From assembly GCA_051659505.1 (NCBI GenBank), contig JBOFOQ010000027.1, positions 113,042-177,041 on the forward strand: 64,000 nt of DNA, written 5' to 3'. The notes beneath the pieces were generated by a model that was not told where the DNA came from, searched no databases, and saw only the letters and a program-made list of their open reading frames with translations. Every line of letters begins with the position of its first letter. Within the stretch, counting starts at the first letter, position 1. The position numbers and the translations under genes were made by a program. Below, piece by piece: positions 35,702 through 43,559 of the stretch. This DNA is from JAGNZR01 sp051659505 (GTDB lineage Bacteria; Fusobacteriota; Fusobacteriia; Fusobacteriales; Fusobacteriaceae).

Positions 35702-36916
35702 TTGAATCTTGTAGTTTTTATACTGGGACTTGTTGTACTAGGAGTTATTACAGAGATTGGAGGAAGATTAGTAGAAAAGTTAAAATTGCCTTCACTAATA
35801 GGAATGATGCTTGTTGGAATGTTTTTAGGTCCATCTTTTTTTAATAAGATACCTGAATCCATTATAAAAAATGCTCCAACTATTAAAGATTTAGCTCTGA
35901 TTACTGTTCTCTTTATAGGGGGATTAGGCATAAGTTCTAAGCAAATGAAGCAAATAGGGAGACCTGCAGTACTGCTCAGTATAATCCCAGCAACTATGGA
36001 AGGATTTACCATTGCTTATCTTGCAACAATATTTTTAAATTTTACATTTGTACAAGGAGCAATTTTAGGTTTTATAATAGCAGCAGTAAGTCCAGCAGTA
36101 CTTATTCCTTCTATGATTTCTCTAATACAGAGAAAAAAAGGGCAAGATAAAGCTATTCCACAAATGCTATTAGTTGGAGCTTCCGCAGATGATACTGTTG
36201 CAATTACACTTTTTACTACATTTTTAACTTTGTATATAAAAGAACAGTCTGGAATTGAATCTTCAATTCTTACTCAAATAGTAGGGATACCTGTAACGCT
36301 TCTACTCGCAATTGCTATAGGATGGATAACAGGATTTTTTAGTAAAAAAGCACTTAAATATGTAGATAACATTTATATGAAAACTGGACTAATTTTTGCT
36401 CTGTGTGTTTTTATGAGAATAATTGAAAAAGAGTTTAACTTGGACATGTTTAACTCTTTATTAGCTATTATGATATTTGGTTTTTATATTAGAAATGCAA
36501 TGGAAATAGAAGCAGAAGATGTTTTAAAACATATGAATTGGATTTGGAAGAGAGGGAAGCTTTACCTTTTTGCACTGGTTGGAATGGCTATTAATCCAAC
36601 CGTGATTGGTGAATATTTTTTTATTGGAGTTAAAATTTTAGCTATTTCACTATCTATTAGGTCAATAGGAGTTTTGATATCTCTTATAGGAACTAATCTA
36701 ACAAACAAGGAAAAATTATTTTGTGTTATAGCATATCTCCCAAAAGCAACGGTCCAATCAGCAAAAGCAGGAATACCTTTACAATACGGCGTTGCTGGTG
36801 GAGAAATAATGCAAGGGATTGCCATTTTAAGTGTATTGGTAACAGCTCCTTTAGGCGCAATAGGAATAAAGCTTAGTAGTGATAAGTGTTTACAAGGTGA
36901 AGAGGAACTAAAATAA
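35702..36916 (+). CDS. Cation:proton antiporter (CPA family)
   Basis: A 404-residue polytopic membrane protein with about 12 hydrophobic segments. It starts MNLVVFILGLVVLGVITEIG, carries GMMLVGMFLGPSFF, GFIIAAVSPAVLIPSMISL, and the paired acidic residues in LVGASADDTVAITLF typical of the Na+/H+ exchange site. The start codon is TTG at 35702, with AAGGAGG 6-7 bases upstream. Ion specificity (Na+ or K+) cannot be told. It follows recQ by 64 bases, but they are probably functionally unrelated. Confidence 0.88.
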   Translation: MNLVVFILGLVVLGVITEIGGRLVEKLKLPSLIGMMLVGMFLGPSFFNKIPESIIKNAPTIKDLALITVLFIGGLGISSKQMKQIGRPAVLLSIIPATMEGFTIAYLATIFLNFTFVQGAILGFIIAAVSPAVLIPSMISLIQRKKGQDKAIPQMLLVGASADDTVAITLFTTFLTLYIKEQSGIESSILTQIVGIPVTLLLAIAIGWITGFFSKKALKYVDNIYMKTGLIFALCVFMRIIEKEFNLDMFNSLLAIMIFGFYIRNAMEIEAEDVLKHMNWIWKRGKLYLFALVGMAINPTVIGEYFFIGVKILAISLSIRSIGVLISLIGTNLTNKEKLFCVIAYLPKATVQSAKAGIPLQYGVAGGEIMQGIAILSVLVTAPLGAIGIKLSSDKCLQGEEELK

Positions 36917-36978
36917 TCCTTAATATAGTTTACCTAAAAGTAAGAAAAGCCTCTTGCTTTAGCTGTGAGAAGAATCAG

Positions 36979-37716
36979 TTAGTATTCTACTTTAGCTAAA
37001 AATAGACCTTGAGGTGGAACTACAAACCTATGTTTATCTCTAGATATTTCATTTAAAAGAAGTGAAATATCTTCTACCTTACACTGATGTAATCCAACAC
37101 TTATTATTGCTCCAGTAAGCATTCTAACCATATTATAGAGGAAGCCATCTGCTTCAAAGTATATTTCTATGATATTATCCTGTTCTTTAATTGTTATGGA
37201 CTTTATGTTTCTAATACAATTTTTATTTTTTCCATTGTTTTTAGAAAAAGAAGTGAAGTCATGTACTCCTAAAAAAATATTTGCTGCTTCTTGCATTTTG
37301 ACTAAATTTAATTTATCTTGAACAAAATAAGCAAATTTTCTTAAAAAAGGGTCGCCATAAGGAGAGTTATCTATTCTATACATGTATATTTTATTAGTTG
37401 CATTATACCTAGCATGAAACCTATCATCAACTTTTTTTAACTCTAATATTTTAATATCTTCTGGTAAATATCTATTTAAATCTATTATAAAATTATCTTG
37501 GATTTTATGATTTGTTTTAAAATTACAAACTTGCATTAAAGCGTGAACACCTGCATCAGTTCTTCCACTTCCTATAATTTTAATTTCTTCTTCAAGTAGT
37601 TTAGAGAGAACTAACTCGATTTTTCCCTGAATAGATTTTTCAATAATATTTGGAAGTCTCTGCCATCCTCTATATTTAGTTCCGTCATATTTAGTAATAA
37701 ACATATAATTTTTCAT
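36979..37716 (-). CDS. truA: tRNA pseudouridine(38-40) synthase
   Basis: Isomerises uridines 38-40 in the anticodon arm of tRNAs. The 245-residue product begins MKNYMFITKYDGTKYRGWQR, carries the catalytic Asp in IGSGRTDAGVHALMQV, and has FTSFSKNNGKNKNCIRNIK and GFLYNMVRMLTGAII. The start at 37716 has AAAGGAAAA upstream; a longer frame begins inside the preceding gene without a good site. It is 10 bases downstream of the DUF1499 gene in a two-gene operon. Confidence 0.95.
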   Translation of the reverse strand: MKNYMFITKYDGTKYRGWQRLPNIIEKSIQGKIELVLSKLLEEEIKIIGSGRTDAGVHALMQVCNFKTNHKIQDNFIIDLNRYLPEDIKILELKKVDDRFHARYNATNKIYMYRIDNSPYGDPFLRKFAYFVQDKLNLVKMQEAANIFLGVHDFTSFSKNNGKNKNCIRNIKSITIKEQDNIIEIYFEADGFLYNMVRMLTGAIISVGLHQCKVEDISLLLNEISRDKHRFVVPPQGLFLAKVEY

Positions 37717-37726
37717 ATTTTTTCCT

Positions 37727-38137
37727 TTACTCTTTATTTTTAATAATGTTTTCATTAAACAATAATATTAATTTTTCAATTCTTTTACTATTGACCCCAA
37801 AATCATACCAGCCACTTTGTGCCGCTGATTTAATATGAATAGTTTTATTAACCATATCAATATGAAATTCTGTAATATCCTCAAATTTAAAAAAATTACT
37901 TTTAAAACTAGAATTAATGTACTCATTTTGGTTAATAACAATAGCTCCACCTAACTTAGTAATATTAGAAATTATTTTATTTTTTACTATTTCTAAATTA
38001 TATTCTTGAAAGGTCATACTTTGAATAGAACAATTTGGTGATTTAGGACATGGTGAGAAAAAAATATTACTTTTACTTTCAACAGATGAACAACTTACAA
38101 AAATAGACATAAACACTCCTAAAATAATTTTTTTCAT
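37727..38137 (-). CDS. DUF1499-family lipoprotein
   Basis: A 136-residue protein with a lipoprotein signal (ILGVFMSIFVSC, Cys at about residue 16). The mature part matches DUF1499: FSPCPKSPNCSIQSM, then FFKFEDITEFHIDM, then IHIKSAAQSGWYDFGVNSKR. The function of the family is unknown; the localisation is expected at the inner or outer membrane. Ribosome site AGAGGTG. It is the first gene of an operon with truA, an unrelated partner. Confidence 0.85.
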   Translation of the reverse strand: MKKIILGVFMSIFVSCSSVESKSNIFFSPCPKSPNCSIQSMTFQEYNLEIVKNKIISNITKLGGAIVINQNEYINSSFKSNFFKFEDITEFHIDMVNKTIHIKSAAQSGWYDFGVNSKRIEKLILLFNENIIKNKE

Positions 38138-38309
38138 AAAGCACCTCTTTTATAAAATTTAAAATATTAAATATATTTAGATTATACTATATTTATTGAA
38201 AAAATATAAGAAAATGAAAAAATATGATATAATAAAAAAAGAATTAGACGTGTAAGTGTGTATTTATTCAATATAGTTTTATTTTATACAGACCTAAGGA
38301 GGAAAGAAA

Positions 38310-38804
38310 ATGAAAAGAATATTAACCTTAATATTAATACTATTATTATCATTTACTAGCTTTTCAAAAGATGAAATAAGAAAAGTTGGATTACAAAAAA
38401 ATGACTTGTTTCCAGAAATAACTTTAGTTTCAACAGATGGAAAAGAAAAAATTACTTCAAAGGATTTACAAGGAAAGAAAACAATTTATAGCTTTGTAAC
38501 TACTTGGTGTACTTATTGTACAAAAGAAAGACCTATACTAAATGAGTTTTATATAAAAAATAAAGATAAATTAAATGTTGTTTCTATTTTTATTGCAGAA
38601 AATTCTGAAACAATAGAAAAATATGTTGAGAAATATCCAACTGAGTTTAAACATTATCAAGATAAAGATGGAGCATTAGCGAATAGTTTTTATATTAGAG
38701 GAACACCAACATCTTATATAGTAGGTGAAAATGGAGTAATTAAAGGAAGAGTTTCAGGAATGGTAAACTGGAATTTGTTAAATATAGATACAATAGGAGA
38801 ATAA
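38310..38804 (+). CDS. TlpA/ResA-like periplasmic thioredoxin
   Basis: A 164-residue exported thiol-disulfide protein. Residues 1-19 form a signal peptide (ILTLILILLLSFTSFS), then a thioredoxin fold with the active site TTWCTYCTKERPI (C-T-Y-C) and the cis-Pro in GTPTSYIVGENG. It sits 5 bases ahead of ccdA, so CcdA very likely keeps it reduced across the membrane. Targets are unknown; in an organism without obvious cytochrome c genes here, methionine sulfoxide reductase or other oxidised surface proteins are possible. Confidence 0.9.
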   Translation: MKRILTLILILLLSFTSFSKDEIRKVGLQKNDLFPEITLVSTDGKEKITSKDLQGKKTIYSFVTTWCTYCTKERPILNEFYIKNKDKLNVVSIFIAENSETIEKYVEKYPTEFKHYQDKDGALANSFYIRGTPTSYIVGENGVIKGRVSGMVNWNLLNIDTIGE

Positions 38805-38809
38805 ATTAG

Positions 38810-39541
38810 ATGGAGCATAATATAAATGTTGTGATAGTTTTTTTAGCAGGACTAGGAACTTTTTTAAGTCCGTGTATTATTCCCATTGTCCCTAGCTATT
38901 TATCATATATTTCTGGAGTGGTAATTGGAGAAGAGATTAATTCTAAGAAGAAATGGTGGATAATAAGAAATACAATGTTTTTCATATTAGGTTTCGGAAC
39001 GGCGTTTTCTATTTTGCAATTAATAATATCGAAATTCACAAATTTTGCTTCTTTATTTTTAGGAAATAAAGTGTTAAATATTGTTTTTGGTATTTTTATT
39101 ATAGTTATGGGGCTTAATATTTTAGGAATTTTTAAAATATCAAAATTATATTCTGAAAAAAGAATGGAGTTAAATTTCGTAAAAAGAAATTATTTAACTT
39201 CATATGTATTCGGATTTTCTTTTGGATTTGGCTGGGCACCATGTATGGGTCCAATTCTTTTTACAATTTTTTCATATTTATCTCTAAGTGCAACTTTAGA
39301 CGAAGGGGTATTGTACATTTGGATATTTACCCTTGGATTAGGATTTCCATTTATAATTTTTGCATTATTTATAGATAATATGGTGAAACTAGCTAATTTT
39401 AGAAAAAGATTTCTATTATCAGATAAAATAAGTGGTTTTTTACTAATTATAATGGGTACATTATTAGCAATGGATAAATTAACTATTTTCACAAATTGGA
39501 ACTTCATAGACTCAATAGCTGAATTTCTTAAAATAAAGTAA
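38810..39541 (+). CDS. ccdA: CcdA-family thiol reductant transporter
   Basis: A 243-residue, six-helix inner-membrane protein that passes electrons from cytoplasmic thioredoxin to exported thioredoxins. The two redox cysteines are in GTFLSPCIIPIVPSYLSYI and FGFGWAPCMGPILF. It follows the TlpA-like gene by 5 bases and is translationally linked. Its last codons (EFLKIK and stop) lie within the left copy of a 21-bp direct repeat that brackets the following toxin-antitoxin cassette, so the cassette joined the chromosome exactly at this gene's 3' end without changing the protein. Confidence 0.93.
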   Translation: MEHNINVVIVFLAGLGTFLSPCIIPIVPSYLSYISGVVIGEEINSKKKWWIIRNTMFFILGFGTAFSILQLIISKFTNFASLFLGNKVLNIVFGIFIIVMGLNILGIFKISKLYSEKRMELNFVKRNYLTSYVFGFSFGFGWAPCMGPILFTIFSYLSLSATLDEGVLYIWIFTLGLGFPFIIFALFIDNMVKLANFRKRFLLSDKISGFLLIIMGTLLAMDKLTIFTNWNFIDSIAEFLKIK

Positions 39542-39542
39542 A
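39522..39542 (+). repeat. Left copy of 21-bp perfect direct repeat (ccdA 3' end)
   Basis: Bases 39522-39542 are identical to 40241-40261. The repeat begins AATTTCTTAAAATAAAG, covers the last six codons and stop of ccdA plus one base. The bases on either side differ, so the identity is exactly 21 bp. Confidence 0.95.
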
Positions 39543-39589
39543 CTAAATTTTTTAGTGAAAATCTTTTACTTATATCTGAAACTATCCTA

Positions 39590-39619
39590 TTGTCAAAATA
39601 AATATTATAATAAGATAAT
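39590..39619 (+). promoter_or_regulatory. Predicted promoter of the type III antitoxin RNA
   Basis: TTGTCA (39590-39595), 18-bp spacer, GATAAT (39614-39619). Transcription would begin near 39626, right at the first repeat. Confidence 0.6.
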
Positions 39620-39625
39620 AAAATG

Positions 39626-39736
39626 TAATAGTGGTAGCAGAACCAACCAAAACTGATTTAATAGTGGTAGCAGAACCAACCAAAACTGATTTAATAGAGG
39701 AAAAGAAAGTAGCTAAAATTCTACTTTCTTTTTTTA
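39626..39736 (+). ncRNA. ToxI-like antitoxin RNA: two tandem 33-bp repeats plus terminator
   Basis: Two perfect head-to-tail copies of a 33-bp unit (39631-39663 and 39664-39696), with the shared TAATA extending the identity 5 bases to the left. The unit starts GTGGTAGCAGAACCAACC, where GGT and ACC can pair, as for the small pseudoknots of known ToxI units (about 34-36 nt). The repeats lie between a promoter and a terminator and directly precede a ToxN/AbiQ-like gene, the defining layout of type III systems. Few repeats are present compared with 2.8-5.5 in the well-known ones. Confidence 0.8.
39702..39736 (+). terminator. Terminator between antitoxin repeats and toxin gene
   Basis: Stem AAAGAAAGTAG/CTACTTTCTTT (39702-39712 with 39721-39731) followed by a T run. 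In type III systems such a terminator sets the antitoxin-to-toxin transcript ratio. Confidence 0.85.
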
Positions 39737-39756
39737 TAAATTAATAGGAGAGAAAA

Positions 39757-40241
39757 ATGAAAGAAATAAAATGGTGCACTATTAATGACGAATACATGAA
39801 TTATTTAAGAAATGTTGAAAATAAAATTCCACAAATAAATTATGGAGAATTTGGATTCAAACCTTTTTTTGCTCCATTATTTGAGAAAGGAAATAGCCCA
39901 GACATAAACTACTAAAAGAAAGCTTAGATTTCAAAAAAATTTTAGAAAAAAATGGTGATGTTTTAAGTGCTATAAATCTAAACTACATGTTTCCTGTTCC
40001 AAAAGAGTTAATAGAGGCAGTTGAATATTCTAATATTAAAAATTATCGACAATTTGAAAATAAAAAAAAAGAAAACTTGTATATTGCACTTTTAAAAAAA
40101 GAATACGAACAAATTGTAGAAAAGAATATTCCTAAAGCTGCAATCAAATTATATAATCTCAAAAATGAGTTTCCAGAGAATAATATTTCAAAAAGATGTT
40201 TTGATTTTAAACTTTTAGAAGCATTAGCTCTAAAATATTAA
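39757..40241 (+). pseudogene. ToxN/AbiQ-like type III toxin gene, single-base frameshift
   Basis: An endoribonuclease toxin of the ToxN/AbiQ type, normally held inactive by the repeat RNA. AGGAG precedes the ATG at 39757. The first frame gives YMNYLRNVENKIP and GFKPFFAPLFEKGNSP, then stops at 39915. A second frame, open from 39897, continues RHKLLKESLDFKKILEK, SAINLNYMFPVPKELIEAVE and KRCFDFKLLEALALKY to the stop at 40239-40241. One extra base near 39898-39901 (CCCAGA to CCCAAGA) would join them into about 161 residues, close to the usual 165-175. Family assignment rests on these segments and the repeat RNA upstream. The break could be real inactivation or a sequencing error. Confidence 0.75.
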
Positions 40242-40261
40242 ATTTCTTAAAATAAAGTAAA
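40241..40261 (+). repeat. Right copy of 21-bp perfect direct repeat
   Basis: Identical to 39522-39542. It starts on the last base of the toxin stop codon and ends in the leader of the DEAD-box helicase gene. Confidence 0.95.
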
Positions 40262-40345
40262 TGATAGTGTATAATATTTGTAGGTAATACTTAAAAAAAA
40301 TGATATAATGAAGAGATTAAATATACTAAAGTAAATGGAGTGATA

Positions 40346-41443
40346 ATGAGTTTTAATGATTTTAAATTTAAAGAAGAGATAATGACGCAAATAAAAAAAG
40401 TTGGATATATAAGTTCAACACCAATTCAAAAGCAAGCAATACCTTATGTATTAGAGGGCAAAGATGTTTTAGGACTTGCAAAAACAGGAACTGGAAAAAC
40501 GGCGGCCTTTGCACTACCAATATTACAAAAGCTAGGACATAGAGACAAGAAAGGAGTAAGAGCTCTAATTATTGCACCTACACGAGAACTAGCAGAACAA
40601 ATAAATAATTCAATTAAACAATTGGGTGAATTAACAAGTTTAAAAAGTTGCACAGTATATGGCGGAGTTTCAGCAAAACTGCAAATAGAAAACTTAAAAA
40701 AAGGAATGGATATTGTAGTAGGGTGTCCAGGAAGACTTTTAGATCATATAACACAAAGACATTTAATTTTAAATAAATTAGAAATATTAGTTTTAGATGA
40801 AGCTGATCGTATGTTAGATATGGGATTTCTAAAGGATATAAAAAAAATAATGAAAGAGACACCAAAGTCAAAACAATCATTACTTTTTTCTGCAACAATG
40901 CCTCAAGAAATAAAAACCTTAGTAGCAGAAGTTTTAAAGTCACCAGTAATTGTTGAAACTGAGTATAAAGAACCAGTAAAAAAAATTGAACATATTTTAC
41001 TAGAAATGAAAAGTGACGAGAAAAAATCTAAATTAATAGATATATTATTAGAAGAAAAAATAGATTCTACAATTATTTTTACTAATAGTAAACATAAAGC
41101 TAAAAATTTAAGTAGAATTTTAGAAGGGAAGAAATTTAAGTCAGTTCATTTCCAAGGAAATCTATCTCAAGGTCAAAGAGAAAGAGCATTAGACGGCTTT
41201 AGAAATGGAGAATTTAAAATTTTAGTTGCAACTGATATTGCAGCAAGAGGTTTAGATATTCCGCAAGTTACTCATGTTATAAATTATGATATGCCTAGAA
41301 CTGCTGAGGATTTTGTTCATAGAAGTGGAAGAACAGGAAGAGCAAATAAGTCAGGAACAGTTATTTCTTTCTCAACTGCAGAAGATTTTAAAGTTTTAAA
41401 AGATATAATTAAGATAAATAAAACTAAATTTATTAAAAGATAG
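40346..41443 (+). CDS. DEAD-box RNA helicase (RhlE-like core)
   Basis: A minimal 365-residue ATP-dependent RNA helicase: Q motif (ISSTPIQKQAIPYVL), Walker A AKTGTGKTAAF, PTRELAEQ, VLDEADRMLDMGF, SAT in LLFSATMPQEIK, and motif VI HRSGRTGRANKSG. It stops about where the helicase core ends, with no C-terminal RNA-binding extension, as in small RhlE proteins. The ATG at 40346 is preferred over GTG at 40340 because GGAGTG forms the ribosome site. A TATAAT box is at 40304-40309. Roles in ribosome assembly or RNA decay are possible. Confidence 0.94.
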   Translation: MSFNDFKFKEEIMTQIKKVGYISSTPIQKQAIPYVLEGKDVLGLAKTGTGKTAAFALPILQKLGHRDKKGVRALIIAPTRELAEQINNSIKQLGELTSLKSCTVYGGVSAKLQIENLKKGMDIVVGCPGRLLDHITQRHLILNKLEILVLDEADRMLDMGFLKDIKKIMKETPKSKQSLLFSATMPQEIKTLVAEVLKSPVIVETEYKEPVKKIEHILLEMKSDEKKSKLIDILLEEKIDSTIIFTNSKHKAKNLSRILEGKKFKSVHFQGNLSQGQRERALDGFRNGEFKILVATDIAARGLDIPQVTHVINYDMPRTAEDFVHRSGRTGRANKSGTVISFSTAEDFKVLKDIIKINKTKFIKR

Positions 41444-41510
41444 TTTATTAAAAACTAATTTATAAAAAACTAATTTATTAAAAGATAATATTAATTTTTT
41501 TATATAAAAT

Positions 41511-41545
41511 GAGTAGGAGAAAAATTAAATTTTTCCTGCTCTTTT
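41511..41545 (+). terminator. Terminator upstream of the MATE gene
   Basis: Arms GAGTAGG..AAAAATT and AATTTTTCCTGCTC (about 41511-41541) with one G-T pair and a 2-base bulge, then TTTT. It probably ends the helicase transcript. The 50 bases before it hold three near-copies of AAACTAATTTAT. Confidence 0.65.
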
Positions 41546-41567
41546 ACATATAAAATATGGGGGATAA

Positions 41568-42944
41568 ATGAAACAGACTTTAGCTTTAGAAAAAGAACCT
41601 ATTGCGAAACTCCTAATTAAATACTCAATACCAGCAATTATAGGTATGTTAGTAAGTGCTCTCTACAATGTGGTAGATAGAATATTTATTGGAAACATGA
41701 AAGATGTAGGCGAGTTAGCTATAACTGGACTAGGAATAACAATGCCTATAACCACTTTTATTATGGCTTTTGGAATGTTAATTGGAATAGGAGCAACAGC
41801 AAATATTTCAATTAAATTAGGACAAAAAAACAAGGAAAGTGCAGAAAAAATAATCGGAAACATAGTAACATTATCTTTTATTATAGGAATAGCTATAACT
41901 GTAATAGGGTTTTTGTTTAAAGATAAAATTTTAGTTGCCTTTGGTGCTAGTGATTCTACAATAATTTATGCAGAGAAATATATTGGGATTATTCTTGTAG
42001 GAACAGTTTTCAATATACTGGGTTACGGGCTAAACTCAACTATAAGAGCTGACGGAAATCCTAAAATATCATCTTTAATTATGGTGTTTAGCTGTCTTTT
42101 AAATATAATTTTAGATCCTATATTTATCTTTAAATTAAATATGGGAATAGAAGGTGCAGCATATGCAACAGTACTATCTCAGATAATGACAGCTATTTTA
42201 TCTGTAACATATTATAGATGTAAATATTCAAATTTAAAAATAAAAAAGAGAAATCTTTTTTTAGATAAAAAAATAGTGAAATTGATTTTTATTATAGGTG
42301 TATCTCCTTTTATAATGCAAGTTTCTGCAAGTTTAGTACAAGTTATAAATAATAACGCTTTAAAAACTCACGGTGGAGACTTAGCAATAGGAGCTATGGC
42401 CACAGTAAATGCAGTTGCTCTTTTATGTTTCATGCCAGTTTTTGGAATTTCACAAGGGGCACAGCCAATAATAGGTTATAATTTTGGTGCTAAAAAATAC
42501 GATAGAGTGGAAAAAGCCTATAAACTTTCTGCTTATGTTGGTGTTGCTATTTTCGCAATTGCATTAATATTTGTAGAAGTGTTCACAGAGAACATAGTGG
42601 GACTGTTTAATAAAAATTTAGAAATGATGTCTATTTCTGCAAGAGGAATGAGAATTTATTTACTAGCAATGCCTTTAATAGGACTTGGTATGGCAGGTAG
42701 TAATTATTTTTTAGCAATAGGAAAAGCAAAAGAAGCAATGTTTTTAAGTCTTTTGAGACAGGTAATACTGCTAGTACCTCTTATTGTAATTTTATCAAAT
42801 ATTTATGGATTAGACGGAGTATGGTTATCTCAACCTATATGTGATATTATTGCAGCAATAGTAACAGTTATTTCTGTTAATAGAAATTTAAAAAAATATA
42901 AAAACAAAGGAGAAAATGAAGATGAAAATGAAAATTATATTTGA
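41568..42944 (+). CDS. MATE-family multidrug efflux transporter (MepA-like)
   Basis: A 458-residue, 12-helix inner-membrane antiporter that exports cationic drugs with Na+ or H+ entry. It shows the first-half segment IIGMLVSALYNVVDRIFIGN, the motif GQKNKESAEKIIGN and the second-half GISQGAQPIIGYNFGAKKYD, all typical of the MepA/DinF group. It overlaps the DsbA-like gene by 29 bases, so translation is coupled; the Glu/Asn-rich tail (ENEDENENYI) comes from that overlap. Confidence 0.94.
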   Translation: MKQTLALEKEPIAKLLIKYSIPAIIGMLVSALYNVVDRIFIGNMKDVGELAITGLGITMPITTFIMAFGMLIGIGATANISIKLGQKNKESAEKIIGNIVTLSFIIGIAITVIGFLFKDKILVAFGASDSTIIYAEKYIGIILVGTVFNILGYGLNSTIRADGNPKISSLIMVFSCLLNIILDPIFIFKLNMGIEGAAYATVLSQIMTAILSVTYYRCKYSNLKIKKRNLFLDKKIVKLIFIIGVSPFIMQVSASLVQVINNNALKTHGGDLAIGAMATVNAVALLCFMPVFGISQGAQPIIGYNFGAKKYDRVEKAYKLSAYVGVAIFAIALIFVEVFTENIVGLFNKNLEMMSISARGMRIYLLAMPLIGLGMAGSNYFLAIGKAKEAMFLSLLRQVILLVPLIVILSNIYGLDGVWLSQPICDIIAAIVTVISVNRNLKKYKNKGENEDENENYI

Positions 42945-43515
42945 TTTTGTATGTCCTTATTGCTATGTAGCAAATAGAGTAATGTGGAAAGCATTAAAAG
43001 AGGAAATAAAAAATATAGAATTCCAATGGTATCCCTATGAACTAAATCCAGAACCAAATGAAGAAAAATTAGTAACAGAGGAAAGAGCTGTATACTTTTT
43101 AGAGCATATAGTACCAATAGCAAAATTAGAAAATATTGAGGTTAACTTTCCAAGAGTATCTCCTATCCCTCGAACAGCTTTAGCTTTTGAAGGACTTGAG
43201 ATAGCAAAAGAATTTAAAAAAGATAAAGAATATATTAATTCTGTAATGGATAGTTACTGGTTAGAAAACAAGAATATTGGTGACATTGATATTTTAGGAA
43301 AAATAGCAAAAGATATAGGTATTAGTGAAGAATATTTTAAGAAAGGACTTTTAGAAAATAAATATAAAGAAGCCCATAAAAAACTAAATTTAGAAGTATC
43401 AGAATGGGATTTTGAAGTTGTTCCAACTTTTTATATTGATGATATTCAAATAAAAAAGTTTCCAACAACAGTTAAAGAATGGCTAAGTTTAAATAAAATT
43501 GAGAAGAAGAACTAA
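42916..43515 (+). CDS. DsbA-family oxidoreductase (FrnE/HCCA isomerase-like)
   Basis: A 199-residue thioredoxin-fold protein with the redox motif FDFVCPYCYVANRV (C-P-Y-C, about residues 12-15) at the N-terminus, a helical insertion and the cis-Pro loop in FEVVPTFYIDDIQIKKF. It lacks a signal peptide, so it acts in the cytoplasm, like FrnE of other bacteria. AAAGGAG precedes the first of three closely spaced in-frame ATGs (42916, 42922, 42928); the first fits best. It overlaps the 3' end of the MATE gene. The substrate is unknown. Confidence 0.88.
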   Translation: MKMKMKIIFDFVCPYCYVANRVMWKALKEEIKNIEFQWYPYELNPEPNEEKLVTEERAVYFLEHIVPIAKLENIEVNFPRVSPIPRTALAFEGLEIAKEFKKDKEYINSVMDSYWLENKNIGDIDILGKIAKDIGISEEYFKKGLLENKYKEAHKKLNLEVSEWDFEVVPTFYIDDIQIKKFPTTVKEWLSLNKIEKKN

Positions 43516-43559
43516 AATAAAAGAGCTAAAATACATGTACACTAAATTGGGCGTAGGAG

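Larger units (their letters stand above)
39522..40261 (+). mobile_element. Putative type III toxin-antitoxin cassette bounded by 21-bp direct repeats
   Basis: Between the two repeat copies lie only a promoter, two 33-bp repeats, a terminator and a ToxN-like gene, about 700 bases in all. The toxin stop codon overlaps the right repeat by one base. Loss of one copy and the interior would restore a continuous ccdA end joined to the leader of the following helicase gene. No integrase or transposase is inside, so movement would need an outside enzyme or homologous exchange. The mobility is inferred. Confidence 0.65.

Noticed and set aside
39631..39696. Two 33-bp repeats as a minimal CRISPR array
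   Set aside because: The copies are directly adjacent with no spacer and there are no cas genes; the terminator and ToxN-like gene that follow fit a type III antitoxin RNA.
39622..39741. Open frame across the 33-bp repeats (IVVAEPTKTDL repeated)
   Set aside because: Repeat length is a multiple of three so a frame stays open, but there is no ribosome site and it runs through a terminator hairpin.
41440..41500. AAACTAATTTAT near-copies after the DEAD helicase gene as a functional repeat
   Set aside because: Only about three imperfect, short, AT-rich copies; likely local duplication with no clear role.
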